Assembly (NCBI GenBank): GCA_947627795.1
Contig: CANQXJ010000002.1
Span: 27,853-91,852, forward strand
Reading direction: 5' to 3'
Source of the DNA: an uncultured Clostridia bacterium
GTDB taxonomy: Bacteria; Bacillota; Clostridia; UBA1381
DNA: 64,000 bases
The notes beneath the pieces were generated by a model, which ran no database searches, was not told the DNA's origin, and saw nothing but the letters and a program-made list of their open reading frames with translations. This document shows positions 9,207 through 19,658 of the stretch, one piece after another. The translations under genes and the position numbers were made by a program. Numbering within the stretch: position 1 is the first letter of the stretch; each line of letters starts with the position of its first letter.

Positions 9207-10577
9207 TTATTTTCTCCTATCTTTTTTCCATTCAGCCTTATTAATCTGTCTCGCTCTCGCGATCGATAGCGTTCCCTCGGGGATGTCGTCCGTTATCGTC
9301 GAGCCCGCCGCTATATACGCGCCCTTGCCTACGTTTACGGGCGATACGAGGTTGGTGTTGCAGCCGATGAACGAATCGTCGCCGATTGTAGTTCTGTATT
9401 TCTTCTTGCCGTCGTAATTGACCGTCACCGTGCCGCAGCCGAAGTTTACGTTTTTACCGACGTCGCTGTCGCCTATGTAGGTGAGATGCGAGATTTTCGT
9501 GCCGTCGTCGATAGTCGAGTTTTTAAGCTCCACAAAATCGCCGACCTTGACGTGCTCGCCCACGGTACAGTCGGGGCGGATATACGCGAACGGTCCGACC
9601 GTCGTGTGCTCTCCGACCGTAGAGTTAATAATAACCGAATTTAAAATATTTACGTTGTCCTTAATAACGGCGTTATCGAGCGTGCTGCCCTGACCTACCA
9701 CGCAGCCCGAGCCGATTTTCGTGCCGTTTTTAAGCGTCACGTTCGAGCCGATCTCCGTGTCGTTTCCGATCTCAACGCCCGCCTCGATATAAATGCTTTC
9801 GGGAATCCGCATGGTTACGCCGTTTTTCATATGATACGCGTTAATGCGCGCCTGCATTATTTTCTCCGCTTCGCTTAACTGCAGTCTGTCGTTTATGCCG
9901 CGTATCTCGTCGTTGTCCTCGATCGTGTACGCGCCGACCTTTTTGCCCGCCGCGAGAAGTATTTCAAGCGTGTCGGTGAGATAATACTCGCCCTGCGCGT
10001 TGTTCGGCTTTATCTCGCCGAGAGCATAAGCAAGTGACTGCGCGTCAAATACGTACATACCCGAATTTACCTCGCGTATCTTCTTTTCCTCGTCACGCGC
10101 GTCCTTCTGCTCGACTATACGCAAAACGCCGCCGTCAGCGCCGCGCACGATTCGTCCGTAGCCCGCCGCGTCGGGAAGGACAGCGGTTATGACAGTCGCC
10201 CGGTTTCCGCTTGACGCGTGGTATTCGACCGCATTTTGTATCATTTCCGCGGTTATAAGCGGCGTATCGCCGTTTAAAATAACGATATTTCCTTTTGCCG
10301 CCTTAATGTGATCCATCGCCTGAATTACCGCGTGACCGGTGCCCTTTTGCTCCGCCTGGAGCGCGAACTCGGTTTCGCCCGATAATTCCGCCTTGACCAA
10401 ATCGGCGCAATGACCGATTACCGTCACCGTTTTATCCGCCCCCGCCGTCTTAGACGCGTCTATTACCCACTTGCAAAGCGGCTTGCCGCATACGCGGTGG
10501 AGCACCTTCGGCATAGCCGACTTCATGCGCGTACCCATGCCCGCCGCGAGTATAATTGATGTGAACATTTTTATCAA
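9207..10577 (-). CDS. glmU: Bifunctional UDP-N-acetylglucosamine pyrophosphorylase / glucosamine-1-phosphate N-acetyltransferase
   Basis: IILAAGMGTRMKSAMPKVLH plus C-terminal left-handed beta-helix hexapeptides. Confidence 0.97.
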   Translation of the reverse strand: MIKMFTSIILAAGMGTRMKSAMPKVLHRVCGKPLCKWVIDASKTAGADKTVTVIGHCADLVKAELSGETEFALQAEQKGTGHAVIQAMDHIKAAKGNIVILNGDTPLITAEMIQNAVEYHASSGNRATVITAVLPDAAGYGRIVRGADGGVLRIVEQKDARDEEKKIREVNSGMYVFDAQSLAYALGEIKPNNAQGEYYLTDTLEILLAAGKKVGAYTIEDNDEIRGINDRLQLSEAEKIMQARINAYHMKNGVTMRIPESIYIEAGVEIGNDTEIGSNVTLKNGTKIGSGCVVGQGSTLDNAVIKDNVNILNSVIINSTVGEHTTVGPFAYIRPDCTVGEHVKVGDFVELKNSTIDDGTKISHLTYIGDSDVGKNVNFGCGTVTVNYDGKKKYRTTIGDDSFIGCNTNLVSPVNVGKGAYIAAGSTITDDIPEGTLSIARARQINKAEWKKDRRK

Positions 10578-10593
10578 TCCTTTCCGATAAAAT

Positions 10594-11487
10594 CTATAGA
10601 TCCATCGCTCTTACCGCCTTGATGTCCGACTGTATCTGCGTTTTAAGAGCGTCCATGCTTTCAAATTTTATATCGCCGCGCAAGCGTTTTGCAAACGACA
10701 CGCGGATATATTCTCCGTAAATGTCCTCGTGAAAATCGAGGATATGGCTTTCTATCGTGATATTTTCCGCACCGAACGTAGGATTGCTGCCGACGTTTAT
10801 AACGCTTTTCAGGCGCAGCCCGTTTACGTATGTAATTCCTGCGTAAACGCCGTTTTTCGGGATAGCCATATTTTTATCGTAATCGACGTTAGCCGTCGGA
10901 ACGCCCATTTTCCGACCGTTCTGCAAGCCCTTTATAACTCTGCCCTCGACGCAGAACCGCCTTCCGAGAAATCGCTCGGCTTCCTCTGTCTCGCCAGCTT
11001 TTATAAGCTCGCGGATATAAGTGCTCGAAACGATCTTGCCGTCAATTTTGATAACGTCCGTGACAAGAACCTCAAAGCCGTATTTTTCGCCGAGCTTGCG
11101 AAGCGTTTCAACGTCTCCGGCGGCTTTATGTCCAAAGCGGTAGTCGTAGCCGACGCAGACCGCCTTTACCTTTAAATTCAGCACAAGCTGCTTTATAAAC
11201 TCCTCGGGCGTAAGACGCATAAATTCCTTCGTGAACCTGCGGAATTTCACAAAATCGGGCTTTTCGCGCCCGAGCAGCTCCACCTTCGCCTCGTTCGGAG
11301 TGATCAATTCAACATTTTTAAAATTGTCCTCAAACAGTAGCACGCCGCTTTTGAGGTTATGCTCCTTCGCGTATCTGATACCGTCCCGAATGATGGTCAT
11401 GTGCGCGACATGCAGCCCGTCGAAATTGCCCAAAGCCACCACAGTGCCGTCGTAAGGCGGTATATCGTTTTCAAAAAATACTTCCAA
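10594..11487 (-). CDS. ribF: Bifunctional riboflavin kinase / FAD synthetase
   Basis: ALGNFDGLHVAH; VGYDYRFGHKAAGD; SSTYIRELI; GVPTANV; VINVGSNPTF. Confidence 0.95.
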   Translation of the reverse strand: MEVFFENDIPPYDGTVVALGNFDGLHVAHMTIIRDGIRYAKEHNLKSGVLLFEDNFKNVELITPNEAKVELLGREKPDFVKFRRFTKEFMRLTPEEFIKQLVLNLKVKAVCVGYDYRFGHKAAGDVETLRKLGEKYGFEVLVTDVIKIDGKIVSSTYIRELIKAGETEEAERFLGRRFCVEGRVIKGLQNGRKMGVPTANVDYDKNMAIPKNGVYAGITYVNGLRLKSVINVGSNPTFGAENITIESHILDFHEDIYGEYIRVSFAKRLRGDIKFESMDALKTQIQSDIKAVRAMDL

Positions 11488-11496
11488 TGGTGCCTC

Positions 11497-12366
11497 CTAA
11501 TTCCAAAACGCTTTTTCCAAAACAAGCCGTTCTTCCATGCATTTCGACACACACAGAAACTTTCCGTTTTCGTCGTACAGCCTGTACCGCTGCCCTTCGT
11601 CAAGCCCTCGGTACGTCATTCTAACGCCGTTTACTATGCTTTTCGTCTGCTTTTCGTTTAATTTTATTTCCGGCAAATCAGCGAACAGCGCGTCTACGGG
11701 AATCAGCGCGCTTTCCAAATCACCGAGCGACTCCAGCTCCTCGGGCGTGCGCGCCTGCTCTATCGTGAACATACCCGTTTTGGTGCGTTCGAGCTTGCTC
11801 ATATACGCGAGCGTACCCAGTTTTTCGCCGATGTCGCGGCAGAGCGTCCTTATATACGTTCCTTTTGAGCACAGCACGTCGAGCGTAACCGTGTTCTTTT
11901 CCAAATCTATATCAAGTATATTTATTTCAAAAACAGTAATTTTCCGCGCGGGGCGTTCGATTTCTTCGCCCTTCCGCGCAAGCTCATACAGCTTTTTGCC
12001 GTCCTTTTTTATCGCGGAGTACATAGGCGGTACCTGCTCGATTTCGCCGACAAAACCGCTTACCGCCGCGCGTATTTCATCCTCGCCAACGTTTACCTCT
12101 CGCCGCCTGATAACATTTCCAGACGCGTCCTGCGTATCGGTTTCCGCTCCGAGCGTCATTTCCGCGCGGTAGCGCTTATCGGAAAGCGTCAGCATATCCG
12201 CAGCCTTCGTCGCGCTTCCTATACATATCGGCAGCACCCCCGACGCGTCCGGATCGAGCGTACCGGTGTGACCTATTTTTTTTATCCCCGTCAGCCGCCG
12301 CATAAAATATACCATATCATGCGACGTTCTGCCGACAGGCTTGTTAAGTACGATTATTCCGTTCAT
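11497..12366 (-). CDS. truB: tRNA pseudouridine(55) synthase (ORF track start 12384; MNGIIVLNKP start preferred)
   Basis: GIIVLNKPVGRTSHD; GHTGTLDPDASGVLPICIG; CSKGTYIRTL. Confidence 0.95.
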   Translation of the reverse strand: MNGIIVLNKPVGRTSHDMVYFMRRLTGIKKIGHTGTLDPDASGVLPICIGSATKAADMLTLSDKRYRAEMTLGAETDTQDASGNVIRRREVNVGEDEIRAAVSGFVGEIEQVPPMYSAIKKDGKKLYELARKGEEIERPARKITVFEINILDIDLEKNTVTLDVLCSKGTYIRTLCRDIGEKLGTLAYMSKLERTKTGMFTIEQARTPEELESLGDLESALIPVDALFADLPEIKLNEKQTKSIVNGVRMTYRGLDEGQRYRLYDENGKFLCVSKCMEERLVLEKAFWN

Positions 12367-13319
12367 GGCAGCTGCTTTACGCACTCAGCCACAAGAAGCC
12401 TTTCCGCTTCTTCAAAGGATTCAGCGCTGATCGTGCAGCCGGACGCTTTCGTATGACCGCCGCCGCCGAAAACAAGCGCCGCCTTCGACACATCCGCATC
12501 GCCGTTTGAGCGTATGCTTGCGCGGATAACGCCGTTCTGATGCTTAATGCACACGGCTATCTCAGTTCCCGCGATGCTTCGCGGAATCTCGACAAGATTC
12601 GGAGCGTCCTTGACATTCGCGCCGCATTTTTCAAACATTGAGTCGTCAACAAGAGCGACCTGTATGCGACCGTCCGCGTAGGAGTGCAGATTTCTGACTA
12701 TCTCCGAGCGCAGAAGCAGAGTTTCTCTCGAATAAGTGTCAAACAGCAGCCGCGCGATTTTTTCATGATTTATGTCGTGCTCCAAAAGCTCCGCCGCCGC
12801 GCGCATTGTCTTGGGGCGTACGTTGCTGAATTTGAAGCAACCCGTATCGGAGCAGATGGCGATATATAAATACCTTGCTATTTCGTCGTTTAACTCGATT
12901 TCCATAGCCTTGAACAGCGATGTCAATATTTCGCTTGTCGCGGCGGCGTCTCCGTCCACGAGATTCGCGTCGGCGAAATGAGTGTTTGTATAGTGATGGT
13001 CAATATTCACACTGTTTCCTATCTCGTCAAATATTTTACTGCGCGCGCCGACTCTGCCGAGATCGCCGCAGTCGAGACACACGCATAAATCGTGCCTTTC
13101 GGCTAAGCTGATTTCGGGATTATAAATCGTGTATTCGCCGCCCATAAATTTAAGATGATCCTCAATATCGTCCTCCGTGTAGCAAACAGCTTCCTTGCCG
13201 ATAGAGCGCATAGCCGCCGCGAACGCGAAGCATGAGCCCAAAGCGTCCGGATCCTCATTGACGTGCGGCAAAAGCGCCATCGAGCGCGCCGATTTGATTT
13301 TGTTGATGACCTCCTGCAT
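12363..13319 (-). CDS. nrnA: DHH/DHHA1 phosphoesterase (oligoribonuclease/pAp phosphatase NrnA type)
   Basis: HVNEDPDALGS, CLDCGD, NIDHHYTN, FGGGGHTKASGC. Confidence 0.88.
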   Translation of the reverse strand: MQEVINKIKSARSMALLPHVNEDPDALGSCFAFAAAMRSIGKEAVCYTEDDIEDHLKFMGGEYTIYNPEISLAERHDLCVCLDCGDLGRVGARSKIFDEIGNSVNIDHHYTNTHFADANLVDGDAAATSEILTSLFKAMEIELNDEIARYLYIAICSDTGCFKFSNVRPKTMRAAAELLEHDINHEKIARLLFDTYSRETLLLRSEIVRNLHSYADGRIQVALVDDSMFEKCGANVKDAPNLVEIPRSIAGTEIAVCIKHQNGVIRASIRSNGDADVSKAALVFGGGGHTKASGCTISAESFEEAERLLVAECVKQLP

Positions 13320-13342
13320 TATTCCACCCCTATATAATAAAT

Positions 13343-13687
13343 TTATTCGTTTTTCTTTTCCACGCTTTTTAAAAGCTTCTCAATGTGCGCGCCGTGCTCT
13401 ATCGAATGGTCTAATTCAAACACAAACTCCGGCGTATAACGCAGATCTATCTTTTTGCCTATCTCACGCCGCACAAAGCCGGCCGCGCTCCTCAAACCCT
13501 CCATAGCCTTTTTTTTGGTTTCCTCATCGCCCATGACCGAGATATACGCCTTCGCGTAACGCAAATCACTCGTGACGTTTACGGCGACAACGCTCGTCAT
13601 CATGGGTATGCGCGTGTCCTTTAAATTGCGTATCACGTTCGCCAGCTCGCGGCGAACCTCTTCGTTTATTTTGTCAATTCTTGCCAT
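13343..13687 (-). CDS. rbfA: Ribosome-binding factor A
   Basis: RIDKINEEVRRELANVIRNLKDTRI...VTSDLRYAKAYISVMGD; position next to infB. Confidence 0.94.
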   Translation of the reverse strand: MARIDKINEEVRRELANVIRNLKDTRIPMMTSVVAVNVTSDLRYAKAYISVMGDEETKKKAMEGLRSAAGFVRREIGKKIDLRYTPEFVFELDHSIEHGAHIEKLLKSVEKKNE

Positions 13688-13693
13688 AATCCT

Positions 13694-16240
13694 TTATCTT
13701 TCTATCTCTTCCATGATATAACACTCGATTATATCGCCCTCTTTGACATCATTGAAGTTTTCAATTCCCAAACCGCACTCAAAGTTTTCCGAAACCTCTC
13801 TCGCGTCGTCCTTGAATCGCTTCAAGCTGTCAATTTTGCCGTCGTGAACAACAATTCCGTTGCGCACGATACGGATATTCGCGTTGCGGCGGATAACGCC
13901 CTGCGTAACGTAGCAGCCCGCGATAGTACCGACTCCCGAAACCTTAAATGTCTGGCGAACCTCAGCGTAGCCGAGCATAACCTCTTTAAACTCGGGATCG
14001 AGCATACCCTTCATAGCGGCTTCAATTTCCTCTATCGCCTGATAGATTACGCTGTAAAGCCGTATATCAACGTCCTGCTGCTCCGCCGCGCTCAGCGCGC
14101 CCGCGTCGGGACGCACGTTAAAGCCTACGATGATCGCGTTTGACGCGTTCGCGAGCATTACGTCGGATTCGTTGATCGCGCCGACGCCGCCGTGTATAGC
14201 TCTTACGCGCACCTCGTCGTTGGAGAGCTTCTCGAGCGACTGCCTAACTGCCTCGACCGAGCCTTGAACGTCGGCTTTTATGATAACGTCAAGCTCCTTC
14301 ATCTTGCCCTCGTCTATCTGACTGAACAGATTGTCGAGCGACACCTTTACGACCTGATTGAACTTGTTCTCCTGCATTTCCTGCTTGCGCTGGAGAGCTA
14401 CCTCGCGCGCGAGCTTCTCGTTATCGACAACATACATCTTATCGCCGCCCGTGGGCGCTTCGTTAAGACCGACAACCTCGACCGGAGTTGACGGAGCGGC
14501 AGTCTTTACGCGTCTGCCCTTGTCGTTTACCATAGCGCGTACATGACCTACAGCCGTTCCCGCGATTATAAAGTCGCCGACCTTAAGAGTGCCGTTCTGA
14601 ACGAGCACAGTCGCGACAGGACCGCGTCCCTTATCGACCTTCGCTTCGATTACCGTGCCTATGGCGGCTCTGTTCGGATTAGCTTTTAATTCCTGCATAT
14701 CCGCGACGAGCAGGACCATTTCGAGAAGTCCGTCTATGTTGATTTTCTGTTTCGCCGATACCTCAACGCAAACCGTGTCGCCGCCCCATTCCTCGGGAAC
14801 AAGGTCGTATTCCATAAGCATCTGCTTTACTCTGTCGGGGTTCGCGCCTTCTTTATCTATCTTATTTATCGCCACGATAATCGTAACTCCCGCCGCTTTC
14901 GCGTGGTTTATCGCCTCTATCGTCTGCGGCATAACGCCGTCGTCCGCCGCGACCACGAGTATAGCGACGTCCGTAACCTGCGCGCCGCGCGCTCTCATCG
15001 TCGTGAACGCTTCGTGACCTGGCGTGTCGAGGAACGTTATGATTCTGTCGTTGAGCGTTACGCTGTACGCGCCTATATGCTGAGTGATACCGCCGGCTTC
15101 GGTCGAAATAACGCTCGTGTGACGTATCGCGTCAAGCAGCGACGTTTTGCCGTGGTCTACGTGTCCCATAACAACTACTACCGGCGGACGCGGCGTTAAA
15201 TCCTCGTCCTTGTCGGTTTCGTCTATGTCCATGAAAAGTCTGTCCTCTTTTGTAAGAACGACCTCCTGATTTACCTTTATGCCGAATTCGTCTCCGATAA
15301 GCTGCGCGGTCTCAAAGTCTATCGACTGATTGAGCGTAGCCATAACGCCGAGCATCATAAGCTTTTTAACGACCTCCGCGCCCGTCTTTCCCATCATCGA
15401 GGCGAACTCGCCGACCGCGATCGTTTCGGGGATCTCGATTTCGGTAATTACTTTAGGCTTCGGCTTCTGCTTGGGCTTCGCGATAACCTTTTCGGTCTTG
15501 TCCTGCTTGCCCTTGCCCTTCTTATTATTGCGTCTCCTGCCGCCGTCCATTCTGATATTTTCGGCGAGACTTTCAATTCTTTCGCGGCTGTCGATGCTGT
15601 CCGTCTCGATCGTGGACTGACGCGTATCGACATGGCGGCGGTGCTCCGAAGTCTTTACTATATATTCCTCGGACGTATTCGAGTGGTCAACGTTGCTTAA
15701 ATCTATCTTCTGTCCGCCCTGCTTCTTTGCCTGCTTTTTCTGATGCTTTCTGCGGTCACTTTGAGCTTTTTCCTGTTTTTTAGCTTCCGGTTTTTCCTGC
15801 TTTTCCTGTTTTGCAGCTTCGGCTTTCGCCTTCTCGGCAGCCTCCTTAGCCGCTTTTTCGGCTGCTTCCTTTTTGGCTTTTTCCTTAGCCGCCTTTTCGG
15901 CTGCTTCTTTTTCGGCTTTTTCCTTAGCGGCTTTTTCCGCCGCTTCTTTAGCGGCTCTTTCAGCTTCAGCCTTTTCTTTTTCGGCTTCTTCCTTTGCAGT
16001 CCGTTCTGATTGAACGCGCTCAAGAATAGCGGCGCGCTCCGATATAAGCTCCGCCTCATCCGCCATGTTCTGCTGCGTGTAAATTTCAAATATAAGACTG
16101 ATTTGCTCCTCGTTAAGCAAGCTTGCAGCGTTCTTTACGGTTACGCCGTAATCGCCGAGTTTTGCTATCATATCTTTACCTGTTATTTTAAAGCTTTTCG
16201 CGATTTCACTGAGCTTTATGGTTTCAGCCATTTTCATCAT
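13694..16240 (-). CDS. infB: Translation initiation factor IF-2
   Basis: GTPase motifs [35 protein letters not shown]-rich N-terminal region. Confidence 0.98.
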   Translation of the reverse strand: MMKMAETIKLSEIAKSFKITGKDMIAKLGDYGVTVKNAASLLNEEQISLIFEIYTQQNMADEAELISERAAILERVQSERTAKEEAEKEKAEAERAAKEAAEKAAKEKAEKEAAEKAAKEKAKKEAAEKAAKEAAEKAKAEAAKQEKQEKPEAKKQEKAQSDRRKHQKKQAKKQGGQKIDLSNVDHSNTSEEYIVKTSEHRRHVDTRQSTIETDSIDSRERIESLAENIRMDGGRRRNNKKGKGKQDKTEKVIAKPKQKPKPKVITEIEIPETIAVGEFASMMGKTGAEVVKKLMMLGVMATLNQSIDFETAQLIGDEFGIKVNQEVVLTKEDRLFMDIDETDKDEDLTPRPPVVVVMGHVDHGKTSLLDAIRHTSVISTEAGGITQHIGAYSVTLNDRIITFLDTPGHEAFTTMRARGAQVTDVAILVVAADDGVMPQTIEAINHAKAAGVTIIVAINKIDKEGANPDRVKQMLMEYDLVPEEWGGDTVCVEVSAKQKINIDGLLEMVLLVADMQELKANPNRAAIGTVIEAKVDKGRGPVATVLVQNGTLKVGDFIIAGTAVGHVRAMVNDKGRRVKTAAPSTPVEVVGLNEAPTGGDKMYVVDNEKLAREVALQRKQEMQENKFNQVVKVSLDNLFSQIDEGKMKELDVIIKADVQGSVEAVRQSLEKLSNDEVRVRAIHGGVGAINESDVMLANASNAIIVGFNVRPDAGALSAAEQQDVDIRLYSVIYQAIEEIEAAMKGMLDPEFKEVMLGYAEVRQTFKVSGVGTIAGCYVTQGVIRRNANIRIVRNGIVVHDGKIDSLKRFKDDAREVSENFECGLGIENFNDVKEGDIIECYIMEEIER

Positions 16241-16245
16241 CCTTT

Positions 16246-16518
16246 CTATATATTCCCGATCTGTACAAGCTTTTCCGCTTCTTTATAAATATCTTTCGGA
16301 ACGGCGCATTTGAAATGCTTTTCTATACCCTTCTTCTTTTCGGCGAGACGGATGCAGCTGATATTTCTGCAGATATACGCTCCCCGCCCGAACAGCTTTT
16401 TATTCATGTCGATTTTTACGCCGTTTTCAGTGCGTACGAACCTTATAAGTCCGTTCTGCGGCTGCATATTTCTGCAAGCCACGCACATTCTCTCCGGTAC
16501 ATGCGCCATTTCCTTCAC
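16246..16518 (-). CDS. rnpM: YlxR-family RNA-binding protein (RnpM)
   Basis: [22 protein letters not shown]...[12 protein letters not shown]; between nusA and infB. Confidence 0.88.
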   Translation of the reverse strand: MKEMAHVPERMCVACRNMQPQNGLIRFVRTENGVKIDMNKKLFGRGAYICRNISCIRLAEKKKGIEKHFKCAVPKDIYKEAEKLVQIGNI

Positions 16519-16522
16519 CTCG

Positions 16523-17545
16523 TTATTCGGTTATAATATCTATCTTCCAGCCTGTGAGCCTTGCCGCGAGCCTTACGTTTTGTCCCGCTTTACCGATCGC
16601 GAGCGAAAGCTGATATTCCGGAACAGTTACTCTCGCGCATTTTTCTTCTGCGTTTATGTCTATTGAAACTACGTTTGACGGGCTGAGACTTGCCGCTATA
16701 AATTCCGCCGGATCCTCGCTCCATTTTACTATGTCAATTTTCTCATTGCCCAATTCGTCGCCTATGTTTTGAACGCGTGTTCCTTTAGGACCTATGCATG
16801 AGCCTTGAGCGTCTATGTTCGGATCGTTCGAGTATACCGCGATTTTTGTCCGTGAGCCGCCCTCGCGCGCTATGCCCTTTATTTCCACGATTCCGTCCGC
16901 AATTTCGGGAACCTCCGTTTCAAACAATCTCCTTACAAGTCCGGGATGTGTTCTTGACAGAATTATCTGCGTTCCGCGAGAGGAGTTTCTCACCTCGCTC
17001 ACATAGCATTTTATAGTTTTTCCGACTTCGTAATGCTCTCCCGGAACCTGCTCGTGAGCAGGCATAAACGCTTCGAGCTTTCCTATATCAACGTATACGT
17101 TTCCGCGTTCTATTCTTTCGATAGGACCGCTTACAATATCGTTTGTTTTTTCTGTGAATTCGCTGTATAATATGCCGCGCTCCGCTTCTCTGAGCCTTTG
17201 CGTTACCACCTGCTTCGCTGTCATGGCGCTTATTCTGCCGAAATTTTTCGGCGTTACTTCAAGCGTTACAAGATCTCCTATTTGGTACTGCGGGAAAATC
17301 TTTTTCGCGTCCTCCAAAGAAATCTGCTCGACGTCGTTTTCGACCTTCTCAACGACTTCCTTTTGCGCCATTACTCGTATATTGCCGGTTTCGCGGTCAA
17401 TGAGCACCGTTACGTTCTGGGCTGAGTTAAAGTTCTTTTTATATGCGGCGACGAGCGCCGCGTCAAGGGCATCCAGGATTATGTCCTGGCTTATGCCTTT
17501 TTCCTCGCAAAGCTCCATCAAAGCTTCCATAAATTCCTGATTCAT
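16523..17545 (-). CDS. nusA: Transcription termination/antitermination protein NusA
   Basis: S1/KH architecture; CIGPKGTRVQNIGDELGNEKIDIVKW; LAIGKAGQNVRLAARLTGWKIDI. Confidence 0.97.
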   Translation of the reverse strand: MNQEFMEALMELCEEKGISQDIILDALDAALVAAYKKNFNSAQNVTVLIDRETGNIRVMAQKEVVEKVENDVEQISLEDAKKIFPQYQIGDLVTLEVTPKNFGRISAMTAKQVVTQRLREAERGILYSEFTEKTNDIVSGPIERIERGNVYVDIGKLEAFMPAHEQVPGEHYEVGKTIKCYVSEVRNSSRGTQIILSRTHPGLVRRLFETEVPEIADGIVEIKGIAREGGSRTKIAVYSNDPNIDAQGSCIGPKGTRVQNIGDELGNEKIDIVKWSEDPAEFIAASLSPSNVVSIDINAEEKCARVTVPEYQLSLAIGKAGQNVRLAARLTGWKIDIITE

Positions 17546-17563
17546 TTTTATTCGCGTCCTTTC

Positions 17564-18028
17564 TCAAAACCTGAATGATAATTTTATATATGCCGCCTGT
17601 TTGACGGGGATTTCAATCGTTTTATCCCCGCGGGCGATAATTGCCGTTTTGTTTTCGTAGCCTGTAAGCGTGCCCGTAAATTCCTTCGCGCCGTCGTCAA
17701 GAGCCTTAAAGAGCTTCACGTCGACCTCGCGTCCGATATAGTATTTAAATTCCCTGTCCTTCGCGAGCCGCCTGTCAATACCGGGGGAGGAAACCTCCAG
17801 CACATAGTTTCCCTCGATGGGGTCGGCTGCGTCGAGCGCCGTCTCAACCGCTTTTGAAAACGCTTCGCACTCGTCTATGCCCACTCCTCCTTCGCGGTCT
17901 ATATAAAAGCACAGGGCATAGCCGTCCGGACGCTTTTCATACGATGCGTCCACGATATAAACCCCCTGTTCCTCCGCGACAGGCTCGCCTAAGGCAAGAG
18001 CTGTTTTTTCTATTTCCTTAGAAGTCAT
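17564..18028 (-). CDS. rimP: Ribosome maturation factor RimP
   Basis: YVLEVSSPGIDRRL; position upstream of nusA. Confidence 0.94.
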   Translation of the reverse strand: MTSKEIEKTALALGEPVAEEQGVYIVDASYEKRPDGYALCFYIDREGGVGIDECEAFSKAVETALDAADPIEGNYVLEVSSPGIDRRLAKDREFKYYIGREVDVKLFKALDDGAKEFTGTLTGYENKTAIIARGDKTIEIPVKQAAYIKLSFRF

Positions 18029-18060
18029 TTACTTACCTCCGAAAAATTTAATTCTACAAA

Positions 18061-18085
18061 TCGAAAGAGTGGGCAAACCCACTCT
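18061..18085 (-). terminator. Hairpin in the rimP leader / after the LCP gene
   Basis: AAAGAGTGGG caaa CCCACTCTTT. Confidence 0.5.
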
Positions 18086-18179
18086 TTCTGAATAAACAAT
18101 ATTCCGATACACACATTATATCATGTTAATGACAATATTGCAAGTATTTTTTTTTATATTTTGTAAATTTTTTTATGTA

Positions 18180-19568
18180 TTAATAATCACTGTCATCATA
18201 GCCGGATTCATCATAATCTTCATCCGAGTAGTCTGTATCATCATAATCGCTCTCCGAATCGTAACCGTCAAGGCTGCCGCTGCCTGAATAAATATCGTAA
18301 TCATAATCCGAATCATTGCTTTCGTTATCCCGGTTTGTTTCATATGACGCCTGTTCGGAATAGCTTGAATTGCCGGAATCATTTCCGGAGTAATCGGTAT
18401 CCGTCGAGTCAGCAGAACTGTAAGAATATCCGGATGAGCCCGATGACGAGCCTGACGATTCGTCGTAGTCGATATATCCGTCATCATCGCTGTCAAAGTC
18501 ATCACCGTACATATCGGTGAGATTGGGATTTTCTATAGTCAGGTTGTCCGCAGGATAACCGAATACCGTCTGCACAAGCTCGCGCGTGGCTTCGAGGTCA
18601 ACCTCCCATACGTCCTGTGTCGCTCCGTCGAGAACATACTTGTCAAAATGTCCCGGAAGCTCGTATGAGGTTATTTTATCACTGCTGAAATCAGCTGCGT
18701 ATTTTGAATATTTAACTACGTCCTTAACTGTGAGATTTGTCTTAACCTCCTCGCTTATCGCTTTGAAAATCGCGGGAATTTTAAGCACCAGCCCCGCGTT
18801 TACCTTTTGGTCAACAACAGCTTTTATAAACTCCTGCTGCAGCTTCATTCGGCTTCCGTCGCCGTCGAAGTAGCCGCCGATATAGCCGCCCCTGCCGTCG
18901 TTTAAGTCGGAATCCCAGTTGCCGTGGCGGAAACGCATAACCCATACCGCCTGTGAACCGTTTAAGCCGTACGTTCCGGGAGGAAGGTCTATATGAAGGC
19001 TTTGTACCGGGTCGTCATATACCATACCTTGTCCGTCCCCGCAGATGTCGGGGATGGTAAATTCAATCGGACCGAGCTCGTTTATTACGTGCGCCACTCC
19101 GTCGAGCGAGAAGTCTATATAGTAGTTAATCGGAATACCCGTAATTCTCGTGACCGCCTCAACCGTCGCCTCCGCTCCGCCGATTTTTCCGTTTGTCATA
19201 TACGCGTGAGCCGCGTTTATTTTCTGATAACGGTTACCGACGAACATTCTCGTGTCGCGCGGAATTGAGAGCATATTTACGGTGCCTGTTTCGGTATTAT
19301 ACTGCGCAAGCATAATTGCGTCCGTGCGAAGCCCGTCCATATCGGTGCACATCAGCAGCACGTTTATTTTGCCTGTTCCGGTGTCAACGGTTGCCGTGTT
19401 CGTGTCGTCGGCAAGGGACTCTCCCGTGTCGAAATTCATTCCTAGGCAAATAAAAGCCGCCGCGGCTACTACCGCAAGAGAAATGCCGAGCACCTGAAAA
19501 TATCGTTTTATGTTAAATTTCATCTTAAAATTCTCCTTAAATGCTTTAACAATGCAGTTACACACCAT
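18180..19568 (-). CDS. LytR-CpsA-Psr (LCP) family protein with D/S/Y-rich C-terminal tail
   Basis: INVLLMCTDMDGLRTDAIMLAQYN, SIPRDTRM, INAAHAYM, WVMRFRHG; low-complexity acidic tail. Confidence 0.93.
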   Translation of the reverse strand: MVCNCIVKAFKENFKMKFNIKRYFQVLGISLAVVAAAAFICLGMNFDTGESLADDTNTATVDTGTGKINVLLMCTDMDGLRTDAIMLAQYNTETGTVNMLSIPRDTRMFVGNRYQKINAAHAYMTNGKIGGAEATVEAVTRITGIPINYYIDFSLDGVAHVINELGPIEFTIPDICGDGQGMVYDDPVQSLHIDLPPGTYGLNGSQAVWVMRFRHGNWDSDLNDGRGGYIGGYFDGDGSRMKLQQEFIKAVVDQKVNAGLVLKIPAIFKAISEEVKTNLTVKDVVKYSKYAADFSSDKITSYELPGHFDKYVLDGATQDVWEVDLEATRELVQTVFGYPADNLTIENPNLTDMYGDDFDSDDDGYIDYDESSGSSSGSSGYSYSSADSTDTDYSGNDSGNSSYSEQASYETNRDNESNDSDYDYDIYSGSGSLDGYDSESDYDDTDYSDEDYDESGYDDSDY

Positions 19569-19658
19569 AATTATAGCACAATAATTTTTGTAATGCTATA
19601 GAAAAACTATGAACAATATATTACATTTTGGTTACAGCATTGACATATTTTACTGTGT

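Noticed and set aside
15703-16009. Lys/Arg-rich and Phe/Leu-rich ORFs (128 and 88 aa) in the infB N-terminal region
   Set aside because: Frame-shifted readings of the IF-2 K/E/A repeat; low-complexity artefacts
15780-16010. KEAAEK repeats in IF-2 as an unusual insertion
   Set aside because: Charged coiled-coil repeats are common in bacterial IF-2 N-termini
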